Source: Nocardia anocheti
GTDB taxonomy: Bacteria; Actinomycetota; Actinomycetes; Mycobacteriales; Mycobacteriaceae
DNA length: 64,000 bases
NCBI RefSeq assembly: GCF_029675105.1
Contig: NZ_JAQQFV010000004.1
Span: forward strand, 62,001-126,000
Reading direction: 5' to 3'
Part shown: one piece after another, positions 7,737 through 14,920 of the stretch
How positions within the stretch are numbered: the first letter of the stretch is position 1
Layout: every line of letters begins with the position of its first letter
Program-made: the position numbers and the translations under genes
Notes under the pieces: model-generated
Seen by the model: only the letters and a program-made list of their open reading frames with translations
The model's database searches: none
Told to the model about the DNA's origin: nothing

Positions 7737-8675
7737 ATGACCGACGCACCGCACCCCCTCGACCAGGCCGAACTGGCCCGCCGCTTCGAGGAGCACCGCC
7801 CCTACCTGCGGCGCCTGGCCTACAGCACCCTGGGCAGTCTCAGTGACGCCGAGGACGTGGTGCAGGACGCGTGGCTGCGCCTGCAACGCCATCACGAGGC
7901 GGGCCGGGCCGGGGAGATCGAGAATCTGCGCGCCTGGCTCAGCACCGTCACCGGCAGGCTCGCGCTCGACCACCTCGGGTCGGCGCGTGCCCGCCGCGAG
8001 CAGTACGTCGGCGAGTGGCTGCCCGAACCCGAGGTCACCACCTGGGACGACCCGGCCGATCGCCTCTCCCAGGACGAGCGTGTCACCACCGCGCTGCTCG
8101 TGGTGCTCGAATCGCTCTCGCCCGCCGAGCGCACCGCGTTCGTGCTCCAGGACGTGTTCGGGATGAGCGGTCCCGAGGTGGCCGAGGTCGTCGGCCGCAC
8201 CCCCGCCGCGGTCCGGCAGCTCGCCTCGCGGGCCCGCAAACACGTCGAGACCGGCACCCCGCGCTTCCCGGCCTCCCCGGCCGAGCAGGAACAGGTCGTC
8301 TCGGCCTTCGCGCTGGCCTGGCGCTCGGGCGATCTGAGCGCGCTGCTCGGCGTACTCGACGACAAGGTCGTGCTCACCGCCGACGGCGGCGGCAAGGTGC
8401 CTGCCATCCGACAGCCGGTGCGCGGCGCGGAACTCATCGCCAAGCTGCTGCTCGGCTGGTACCACGCCCCCTCGGCGACCGACGGCTGGGGCCGTGCCGT
8501 CCTGGTCAACGGCCTGCCTGGTCTGGTCGTGTTCGACGGCAGCAATATCGGCGTGTTCTCCTTCGTCGTCGACTGCGGCCGCATCGTCGCCATCAATGTC
8601 GTCCGCAATCCCGACAAACTCCGCGACCTCCCCGTCGACGGCGCCCCCGACTGGTACCTGGGCGGCGGCCGCTGA
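7737..8675 (+). CDS. ECF41-family RNA polymerase sigma factor (SigJ-like)
   Basis: 312 aa. Sigma region 2 occupies residues about 12-85 (LGSLSDAEDVVQDAWLRL), region 4 residues about 115-170, and an SnoaL-like C-terminal domain residues about 185-312. All three ECF41 hallmarks are present: WLPEP (94-98), DGGGK (216-220) and NPDKL (291-295). In this family the C-terminal domain replaces a separate anti-sigma factor and tunes activity. ECF41 genes usually neighbour a COE gene (carboxymuconolactone decarboxylase, oxidoreductase or epimerase) under the same promoter; none is adjacent here. The gene ends 5 bases from the convergent ald stop. Confidence 0.95.
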   Translation: MTDAPHPLDQAELARRFEEHRPYLRRLAYSTLGSLSDAEDVVQDAWLRLQRHHEAGRAGEIENLRAWLSTVTGRLALDHLGSARARREQYVGEWLPEPEVTTWDDPADRLSQDERVTTALLVVLESLSPAERTAFVLQDVFGMSGPEVAEVVGRTPAAVRQLASRARKHVETGTPRFPASPAEQEQVVSAFALAWRSGDLSALLGVLDDKVVLTADGGGKVPAIRQPVRGAELIAKLLLGWYHAPSATDGWGRAVLVNGLPGLVVFDGSNIGVFSFVVDCGRIVAINVVRNPDKLRDLPVDGAPDWYLGGGR

Positions 8676-8679
8676 GGAC

Positions 8680-9792
8680 TCACGCGCCCAGCGAGTAGCC
8701 GTGCGCGGCGGCGACCTGGGCGGAGAGGAGTTTGCCCGCGTCGGCGGTGAGACCGGCGGCCAGGCCGGGGTCGGCGGTGCAGGCGGCGCGCCAGCCCCGG
8801 TCGGCGATCTGGCGGGCGTAGGGCAGCGTGGCGTTGGTGAGGGCGATGGTGGCGGTGTGCGGGACCGCGCCGGGCATGTTCGCCACGCAGTAGAACAGGG
8901 TGTCGGCCACCGGGAAGGTGGGCTCGGCGTGGGTCGTGGGACGGGTGGCGGCGAAGCAGCCGCCCTGGTCGACGGCGATGTCGACGAGGACCGCGCCGGG
9001 CCGCATCCGCGCCACGAGTTCGTCGGAGACCAGTTTCGGCGCCTTCGCCCCCGGCACCAGCACCGAGCCGATCACCAGATCCGCGCCCACCACGGCCCTG
9101 TCGATCTCGAGCGCGTGCGAGGCGAGGGTGCCGACGCGACCGGCGAAGCGGGCGTCGAGTGTGCGCAGGCGGGCCAGATCGGTGTCGAGCACGGTCACCT
9201 TCGCTCCCATGCCGACCGCGATGGTCGCCGCGTTCGTGCCAGCCACCCCGCCACCGAGCACCACCACGTCGGCCGGGCGGACACCGGGCACGCCCCCGAG
9301 CAACACGCCCTCACCACCCAGCGGCGCCATCAGGTGATACGCGCCGACCTGGGTGGCGAGTTTGCCCGCCACCTCGCTCATCGGCGCGAGCAGTGGCAGC
9401 GAACCGTCCGCAGCGCGCACGGTCTCGTAGGCGATGGCGGTGATGCCCGCGGCGAGGATCGCGTCGGTGCACTCCTTCGACGCCGCCAGATGCAGGTAGG
9501 TGAACAACACCTGCTCGCGCCGCAGCAGCGAATACTCCTGCGTGATGGGCTCTTTCACCTTCAACACCAGATCGGCCTCACCCCAGACCCGCGCGGCCTC
9601 GTCCACGATGCGCGCACCGGCGGCCACGTAGTCCGCGTCGGCGAACCCGGAACCCGCTCCCGCACCGGCCTGCACGAGCACCTCGTGCCCGTGCGCGCGC
9701 AACTCCGCCGCCCCGGCGGGGGTCAACGCCACCCGGAACTCCTGCGGCTTGACCTCCTTCGGCACCCCCACGATCCCGCCAGTTCGTGTCAT
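8680..9792 (-). CDS. ald: Alanine dehydrogenase
   Basis: 370 aa, the standard length. It interconverts L-alanine and pyruvate with NAD. The N terminus shows [17 protein letters not shown] with the substrate-binding Arg and Lys; KVKEP carries the catalytic Lys region; [21 protein letters not shown] is the NAD-binding loop; and HMN-type metal/catalytic residues fall in [11 protein letters not shown]. In mycobacteria Ald is induced by alanine and low oxygen through AldR; no aldR gene is adjacent here. It stands alone, convergent with the sigma factor. Confidence 0.97.
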   Translation of the reverse strand: MTRTGGIVGVPKEVKPQEFRVALTPAGAAELRAHGHEVLVQAGAGAGSGFADADYVAAGARIVDEAARVWGEADLVLKVKEPITQEYSLLRREQVLFTYLHLAASKECTDAILAAGITAIAYETVRAADGSLPLLAPMSEVAGKLATQVGAYHLMAPLGGEGVLLGGVPGVRPADVVVLGGGVAGTNAATIAVGMGAKVTVLDTDLARLRTLDARFAGRVGTLASHALEIDRAVVGADLVIGSVLVPGAKAPKLVSDELVARMRPGAVLVDIAVDQGGCFAATRPTTHAEPTFPVADTLFYCVANMPGAVPHTATIALTNATLPYARQIADRGWRAACTADPGLAAGLTADAGKLLSAQVAAAHGYSLGA

Positions 9793-9926
9793 CCGCCCAG
9801 CCTAGGACGGCATCCGGCCCGAACCACCCGCCCGCCGTCGCGTGTCGAATCCGGTGCGCGGCCCGGCCGGGACCGGCGGGCGAGTCCGGGACAGGTCGGC
9901 CGCGCGGATCGGAAGGGGTCGACCGG

Positions 9927-10505
9927 TCAGGCGGGGATCGGTGGGCTGGTCGGGGCTGTGGTGTCCGCCGCGGGGACCGTGGTCGACGGTGCCGGAGACG
10001 AGGTGGTCACCGGCGTGGTGGTCGGCGGCGGCGTGGGGGTGCTCGTCGCGGGCGGAGTGGTGGACGGAGGGGTGGTCACGCCGCATTCGTTGTGGCCGCA
10101 GGTATCCGTGCCGCAGTCCGGGCCAGGAACGCAATTGTGGCCGGGCGGGATCTCCGGGACACCGCACTCGTTGTGGCCGCAGCTGTCGGTACCGCAGTCC
10201 GGGCCGGGGACACAGTTGTAGCCGGGCGGGATCTCGGCGGGTGTCCCCCCGTCCGGGGTGCTCGGGGCGGGCGACCGGTAGTACGACGACTCGGGCTGCG
10301 AGCCACCCGAATCATTCGGCGCGGGAGTGGAACTCGCCGGGGCCGTCGTCCGCGCGGCGGAGCTCGCCGACACCGTGCTCGACACCGACCCACCATCCCC
10401 GTCCCCGCCCGACGAGCACGCCACCAGCATCAACACCGGCGCGAGCACGGCCAGCACCAGCCGGGCCGTCCCGCGACGCAGCGCGCCCTGTTCCCTGTTC
10501 AGCAC
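9927..10505 (-). CDS. Putative lipoprotein with two Cys-rich repeats
   Basis: 192 aa from a GTG start preceded by AGAGG. A short signal peptide ends in a lipobox, LMLVAC, near residue 30. Then follow a Ser/Gly/Thr-rich spacer, two copies of a 27-residue unit (NCVPGPDCGTDSCGHNECG type, four Cys each) and a long Pro/Thr/Ser tail. I do not recognise a family. The even cysteine number and invariant His/Asp/Glu suggest disulfide-stabilised or metal-binding modules on a flexible stalk outside the membrane. It lies 63 bases downstream of the metallo-hydrolase on the same strand, possibly co-transcribed. Confidence 0.75.
   Translation of the reverse strand: MLNREQGALRRGTARLVLAVLAPVLMLVACSSGGDGDGGSVSSTVSASSAARTTAPASSTPAPNDSGGSQPESSYYRSPAPSTPDGGTPAEIPPGYNCVPGPDCGTDSCGHNECGVPEIPPGHNCVPGPDCGTDTCGHNECGVTTPPSTTPPATSTPTPPPTTTPVTTSSPAPSTTVPAADTTAPTSPPIPA
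10081..10235. repeat. 81-bp tandem repeat encoding the Cys-rich units
   Basis: The block starting CCGCATTCGTTGTGGCCGCA at 10081 recurs at 10162 as CCGCACTCGTTGTGGCCGCA, with matching downstream sequence. The 81-bp period is exactly 27 codons, and most differences between copies are silent or conservative (Tyr/His, Ser/Thr). Confidence 0.9.
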
Positions 10506-10568
10506 TGCGAACCTCTTCTCACACAACGGAAATCCCGCGCCGATCCGACGCGGGAGCGGATCGAAACC

Positions 10569-11339
10569 TCAGACCGAGAACAGTTCGCCCCGGACCGGGA
10601 TGTAGAGCTGATGGGCACGATCGGCGTAGGCGAAGGTGCGCTCGAGGTAGTCCAGTGACTCGCTGAAATGCCCCCAGCCCTCGGCGTGTACCGCCACGAT
10701 CATGGCGTCACCGAGCAGGGCGGCGGCCGCGACGGCGGTGCGCGCGTTGAGCGTCACATCGCTGTCGCCGAACCGGCCGACATTGGCGGCGCCGATATTC
10801 AGCACCGCCGCGTCGATGCGGCCGACCCGCTCGGCGATCCGCGCCACCAGTTCCACCGACGCGTTGTCGCCGGAGACATAAACCGTCGGCTCCCCCGCCG
10901 CCCGCAGCACGAACCCGGTCACCGCGCCGGTGACCGGCTCGCATCCCGGCGGCCCGTGCAGCGCGGGCACCGCGGTGACCGTCGCGGCCCCGAGCGTCAC
11001 CGTCTCCCAGGGCGCCAGACCGCGCACCCCGTCGATCCGGCTCGCCGCCTCCGGCGTGGACAGCACGGTCTCGACGCGCGGGAGCAACTCCCGGCCCGCG
11101 GCGTCGAGATTGTCGGCGTGCTGGTCGTGGGAGAGCAGGACGACGTCGACGGCACCGAGATCCTCGAGCGGAACGGCCGGTCCGCTGAGCTTGTGCAGGG
11201 TGATCGGCCCGGGATACTCGCCCGGCTCATCGAAGGTGGGATCGGTGAGCCAGGTCAGGCCCGCGTAGCGGAAGCGCAGGGTCGGGCCGCCGATGTGCAG
11301 CGCGGCTGCGAGGGCGGGGCGGGTGAGCATCTCGGTCAT
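10569..11339 (-). CDS. MBL-fold metallo-hydrolase (UlaG-like)
   Basis: 256 aa. The metallo-beta-lactamase fold is shown by FRYAGLTWLTDPTFDEPGE, the metal-binding VVLLSHDQHADNLD, the later VPALHGPPGC, VYVSGDNAS, and the C-terminal VHAEGWGHFSES. This is the UlaG/RomA-type subgroup, which includes lactonases and phosphodiesterases, so the substrate is unknown. The ATG at 11339 is preferred to one 24 bases upstream. It is transcribed away from the GlxA-type regulator, which could control it. Confidence 0.88.
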   Translation of the reverse strand: MTEMLTRPALAAALHIGGPTLRFRYAGLTWLTDPTFDEPGEYPGPITLHKLSGPAVPLEDLGAVDVVLLSHDQHADNLDAAGRELLPRVETVLSTPEAASRIDGVRGLAPWETVTLGAATVTAVPALHGPPGCEPVTGAVTGFVLRAAGEPTVYVSGDNASVELVARIAERVGRIDAAVLNIGAANVGRFGDSDVTLNARTAVAAAALLGDAMIVAVHAEGWGHFSESLDYLERTFAYADRAHQLYIPVRGELFSV

Positions 11340-11376
11340 GCGATCAACTCTGGCCGATGGCAACCCCGCTGGACAG

Positions 11377-11390
11377 TGGCCTACAGGCCA
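11377..11390. promoter_or_regulatory. Candidate operator between metallo-hydrolase and GlxA-type regulator
   Basis: TGGCC-N4-GGCCA is a perfect inverted repeat 20 bases upstream of the regulator's ATG and 38 bases from the divergent hydrolase start. The position suits autoregulation or dual control; the assignment to this regulator is inference. Confidence 0.35.
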
Positions 11391-11410
11391 TCTATCGCTA
11401 AGATCGGGCC

Positions 11411-12376
11411 ATGCACAAGGTCGCGGTCGTCGCCTTCGACGGGATCAGCCCGTTCCACCTCGCGGTGCCCACCCTCGTCCTGGGCCGCACCGGCACCGGG
11501 ATCGATCGCCCGGACTGGCCCTACGACGTGCGTGTCTGCGCCGAACGCCCCGGAACCCTCACCACCGCCGCCGGATTCGACATCACCGTGCGCGACGGCC
11601 TGGACACCGTCGCCACCGCCGACACCGTGGTCTTCCCCGGCTGGCAGCGCGACCTCGACCCGTCCCCGGCGCTCATCGAGGCCGTGCGCACCGCCCACGC
11701 CGGGGGCGCCCGCCTGGTCGGACTGTGCCTGGGCTCGTGGGCCATCGCGGCCACCGGCCTGGCCGACGGCCGCGAACTGAGCACCCACTGGGCCACCGCC
11801 GAGGCCATGGCCGCGGCCTTCCCGGCCGTACGCGTGCGCGCCGACACCCTCTGGACCGACCTCGGCGACCTGATCACCTCGGCGGGCGTGGCGGCCGCGC
11901 TCGACTGCTGCCTGCACATCGTGCGCGGCGATCTCGGCGCCCGCGCCGCCACCGAGTTGGCCCGCGCGCTGGTCACCGCGCCGCACCGCAGCGGCTCGCA
12001 GGCCCAGTTCATCCCGGTCGCGGTGCCCGACGCGGCCACCGACGATCCGATCGAATTCGCGATGGTCTGGGCGCGTGGACATCTCGACACCGCCGTCGAC
12101 CTGGACACCTGGGCGCGCCGGGCGCACATGTCCCGACGCACCTTCACCCGCCGCTTCCGCGAACGCACCGGCACCAGCCCGCAGCAGTGGCTGCTGCGAC
12201 AGCGCATCGATCACGCGCGGCTGCTGCTGGAATCCACCGACGACACCGTCGACCGGATCGCCACCGACACCGGATTCGGCAGCGCGGTGAGCCTGCGCCA
12301 CCACTTCCACCGCACCCTCGGCACCAGCCCGGCCGCCCATCGGGCGCAATTCCGGGGCGTCATACTGTCCTCTTAA
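11411..12376 (+). CDS. GlxA-type AraC-family transcriptional regulator
   Basis: 321 aa. Residues about 1-180 form a DJ-1/PfpI-like domain (VVAFDGISPFHLAVP at the start and LVGLCLGSWAIAATGL around the nucleophile-elbow position), and residues about 215-320 form an AraC DNA-binding domain with two helix-turn-helix motifs (MSRRTFTRRFRERTG and ATDTGFGSAVSLRHHFHR). Members sense small amides or betaines in some organisms; the ligand here is unknown. It diverges from the metallo-hydrolase. The tnpB remnant begins immediately after its stop, so the gene's own terminator may have been lost. Confidence 0.9.
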   Translation: MHKVAVVAFDGISPFHLAVPTLVLGRTGTGIDRPDWPYDVRVCAERPGTLTTAAGFDITVRDGLDTVATADTVVFPGWQRDLDPSPALIEAVRTAHAGGARLVGLCLGSWAIAATGLADGRELSTHWATAEAMAAAFPAVRVRADTLWTDLGDLITSAGVAAALDCCLHIVRGDLGARAATELARALVTAPHRSGSQAQFIPVAVPDAATDDPIEFAMVWARGHLDTAVDLDTWARRAHMSRRTFTRRFRERTGTSPQQWLLRQRIDHARLLLESTDDTVDRIATDTGFGSAVSLRHHFHRTLGTSPAAHRAQFRGVILSS

Positions 12377-13213
12377 CCCTTCCCCACGGCTGAAGCCGGG
12401 GGATTTCCAGCTCGGACCGCACCATCGACCGCCCCGGAGGGAGGCCAACAATGTCTTACGCCGTCAACGCTGACACGGTCGAGTTCTACCGTGGCCGCCA
12501 AGATCACTCGGGCGGCGTTGCGGTCGCGGTCTGCGGTGTGTCCGCAGGCTCTCGCTCCGCAGCTCGCACACGTCATGGTCGTGTAAGCAGGCGGCACCAA
12601 CACCACCTTCCGGCCCGCCCGCGACGCCCGTTCGATCAATTCTCGTTTGGCCGCACCGATCGCCGCGTCAGCGGCTTTACCTGCCATGGTCGAACGGGTG
12701 AGGAATTTCGGTTTGAAGTCTTCGACCGCGATCACCTGATGGTCTGCCACCACCCGCGCCGCCCATACGCGCGCGGCGTGGGTGTTCTGACGAGCGGCCT
12801 TCTTGTGCAGCCGCGCGGCTGCACGACGCGCCTGCTGGTAGCCGTTGCTGGGCGCTTGGCCTCGCGGCCGTCACCTGCGCGCCATCTTGCGTTGCGCGCG
12901 AGCGAGTTCGGCGGCACAGCGTTTGCGGTGACCACCGTAGGGCAGGTCGTAGTCGGGGTCAGTGGCGGTCGCGGTGCCCTTCACGCCCCAGTCGATGCCG
13001 ATCTCCCCGCCGGTGTCGGGTTCGGCAGTGGCTTCGCGGCGGACAACGAAACTCGCGTACCAGTGTCCGAGGCTGTCGCGGTACACCCGTACCGAGGTCG
13101 GTTCAGATGGCAGTCCCCGCGACCATACGACCGGGATCACCACCTTGTTCGGCAGTCGGAGCCGCCGTTGCGCCGGGGCGCAATCGGTAGGTGTAGCGCA
13201 CGGTCTCGCCCAT
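12373..13213 (-). pseudogene. tnpB: Degenerate TnpB (IS200/IS605-type accessory nuclease)
   Basis: Pieces of TnpB appear in different frames. A start at 13213 gives MGETVRYTYRLRPGATA, a typical N terminus; after a deletion/frameshift the next frame reads KVVIPVVWSRGLPSEP and then GEIGIDWGVKGTATA, the RuvC-I Asp motif; the frame stops near 12871, and the C-terminal part restarts around 12753 with VIAVEDFKPKFL (RuvC-II Glu) and TTMTCASCGARACGHTADRDRNAARVIL. In an intact protein the zinc-finger region has two CxxC pairs; here one pair is deleted. At least two frame disruptions plus deletions make it inactive. No transposase tnpA is present. Confidence 0.9.
12382..12402. repeat. End hairpin of IS200/IS605 remnant (tnpB 3' side)
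   Basis: CCCC-A-CGGC-TGAA-GCCG-GGGG folds into a stable stem with a 4-base loop. It lies just past the tnpB stop, where the right end and guide-RNA scaffold of such elements are found. Confidence 0.8.
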
Positions 13214-13429
13214 ACGTTCGAATACACATCGGCGGACGCATCGAGGGTCGCCTCGAGATCAAGGGCCGGTCCTCACGCCTGCTCCGGCAGGAGTTTCCCC
13301 ACCCTCACCTCGAGACCACCTACATTATGTACCAATTCACTTCGTCGCCACGGTCGGCGCCGCAACACTGGAGGTTGTCAAACGCTATGTCGAGAACCAA
13401 AAGAACGTTTGACCTGCACACCGATTCCT

Positions 13430-13450
13430 CCCCACGGCTAACGCCGGGGG
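13430..13450. repeat. End hairpin of IS200/IS605 remnant (tnpB 5' side)
   Basis: CCCC-A-CGGC-TAAC-GCCG-GGGG differs from the other end only in the loop. It is followed by CTTCCTCGGAG and the carbonic anhydrase ATG at 13470, so the GGAG used as that gene's ribosome binding site lies at the element boundary. Confidence 0.8.
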
Positions 13451-13469
13451 CTTCCTCGGAGCTTCACCG

Positions 13470-13985
13470 ATGATCATCAAGGTGAGCGGATTCACGCCGG
13501 AAATCGACGACACTGCCTGGATCGCGCCGAACGCGACCGTGATCGGCCGGGTGAGTCTGGCCGCCGAGGTGGGCGTCTGGTACTCGGCGGTGCTGCGTGG
13601 CGACCTCGAGCAGATCAGTATCGGCGCGCGCACCAATATCCAGGACGGCTGTGTGCTGCACGCCGACCCCGGCTTCCCGCTCACCGTCGGCACCGGAGTC
13701 TCGGTGGGGCACAACGCGATTCTGCACGGCTGCACCATCGGTGACGACGTGCTCGTCGGCATGGGTGCCACCGTGCTCAACGGCGCGGTGATCGGCGCGG
13801 GCACGCTCATCGCGGCCAACGCCCTGATCCCGGAGGGCGCCCAGATCCCGCCCGGTTCGCTGGTGGCCGGGGTGCCGGGCAAGGTGCGCCGGGAGCTGAA
13901 CCAGGCGCAGCAGGACGGGATCAAGCTCAACGCGGCGGTGTATCTGCACAATCTCGCGACCCATCGCGACGCCGAGGTCTTGTGA
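13470..13985 (+). CDS. Gamma-carbonic anhydrase family protein
   Basis: 171 aa left-handed beta-helix protein made of hexapeptide repeats (IGRVSLAAEVGVWYSAVLRGDLEQ, and so on). The three metal-ligand histidines are recognisable in VLHADPGF, VSVGHNAIL and LHGCTIG, as in the YrdA/CaiE subgroup of gamma-carbonic anhydrases, which form trimers with zinc or iron between subunits. Whether it hydrates CO2 is not certain for this subgroup. GGAG lies 8 bases before the ATG. Insertion of the tnpB element directly upstream may have replaced its native promoter. Confidence 0.92.
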   Translation: MIIKVSGFTPEIDDTAWIAPNATVIGRVSLAAEVGVWYSAVLRGDLEQISIGARTNIQDGCVLHADPGFPLTVGTGVSVGHNAILHGCTIGDDVLVGMGATVLNGAVIGAGTLIAANALIPEGAQIPPGSLVAGVPGKVRRELNQAQQDGIKLNAAVYLHNLATHRDAEVL

Positions 13986-14100
13986 CACACCACACTGATC
14001 AAGCGACCAGTAGGGATTCCTGCTAGCATTTTCCCTGCGTATCCCGCTTGGCCACGAGTCCGACGGCCGGTGCCGGAGACGCGAGGCAGGAGGTATCACG

Positions 14101-14289
14101 GTGGCATACAGGCAGTCCGGTGTGCACCGAGCGGGGGGACCGCTCAGCGTGGCCGATATCGCGGCCCAACCCGGGGGAATCGAGGCACTGCGGTGCCGCG
14201 TCCACGAACTACGTTCCCGCGGCGTGCACTTCGCCGCCAACGCGATCGAACAGGAGATGGTCGCCCTGGATCTGTCCCCCCGGGGATAA
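14101..14289 (+). CDS. Small hypothetical protein upstream of TetR gene
   Basis: 62 aa starting at GTG with a strong AGGAGG 7 bases upstream, which supports real translation. Sequence is soluble and helical (GGIEALRCRVHELRSRGVHF AANAIEQEM region), with a single Cys. No family is recognised. It ends 7 bases before the TetR start, so it is likely co-transcribed with it and may modulate or be regulated with it. Confidence 0.6.
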   Translation: MAYRQSGVHRAGGPLSVADIAAQPGGIEALRCRVHELRSRGVHFAANAIEQEMVALDLSPRG

Positions 14290-14296
14290 TGGGGCG

Positions 14297-14920
14297 ATGC
14301 CTACCGTTTCGTCCATCCTCGCGCGGATACTGGAAAAGCCCGGATCCGATGGTGAGAAGCTGCTCGACAGCGCGCTGTCGGCGTTCCTGGATTTCGGGAT
14401 CAAACGCACGAGCATGGGCGAGATCGCGCGGCGGGCCGGGATCAGCCCGGCCACCCTGTACCGGCGCTTCGAATCCAAGAACGACCTGGTCGAGGCGGTC
14501 GGCGTGCGCGAGGCGCAGCGGTATGTGGCCGAGATCGATGAGCGCGTGCGGGCGGTCACCGAACCCGGCGATCAGCTGGTGGAGATCTTCGTCGCGTTCG
14601 TCACCACCATCGCGGGCAACGAGCTGCTGCGGCGACTGCTCGGCACCGAACCGGAGATGATCCTGCCCCGGCTCACCACCGACGCCGGGCCGATCCTCGC
14701 GGTCGGTCGCGCCTATCTCGCCGAGAAACTGCGCGAGCTCCAGGCCGACATGCCGGAGCTGACCTTCGACCCCGACCTGGTCGCCGAGGTCCTCGCCCGG
14801 CTGGCGCTCTCGCTCGCGCTCACCCCCGACGGGCTCATCCCCCTCGACGACGCCGAGGCGGGCCGCGAGTTCGCCCGGCGCACCCTGCTCCCCATGGTCG
14901 GCATCCGCACCGCTCACTGA
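14297..14920 (+). CDS. TetR-family transcriptional regulator
   Basis: 207 aa. The N-terminal helix-turn-helix is classical: FLDFGIKRTSMGEIARRAGISPATLYRRF, with ESKNDLVEAV following. The C-terminal ligand domain (about 80-200) is all-helical and the ligand is unknown. The gene follows the 62-aa ORF by 7 bases and overlaps the convergent methyltransferase 3' end by 7 bases. No operator could be assigned. Confidence 0.9.
   Translation: MPTVSSILARILEKPGSDGEKLLDSALSAFLDFGIKRTSMGEIARRAGISPATLYRRFESKNDLVEAVGVREAQRYVAEIDERVRAVTEPGDQLVEIFVAFVTTIAGNELLRRLLGTEPEMILPRLTTDAGPILAVGRAYLAEKLRELQADMPELTFDPDLVAEVLARLALSLALTPDGLIPLDDAEAGREFARRTLLPMVGIRTAH

Larger units (their letters stand above)
12378..13460 (-). 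mobile_element. Decayed IS200/IS605-family element (tnpB only)
   Basis: The tnpB remnant is bracketed by nearly identical hairpin sequences, CCCCACGGCTGAAGCCGGGG at 12382 and CCCCACGGCTAACGCCGGGG at 13430. Subterminal hairpins of this kind are how IS200/IS605 ends are recognised. The element abuts the stop of the GlxA-type regulator on one side and lies about 10 bases before the gamma-carbonic anhydrase start on the other. Confidence 0.8.
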
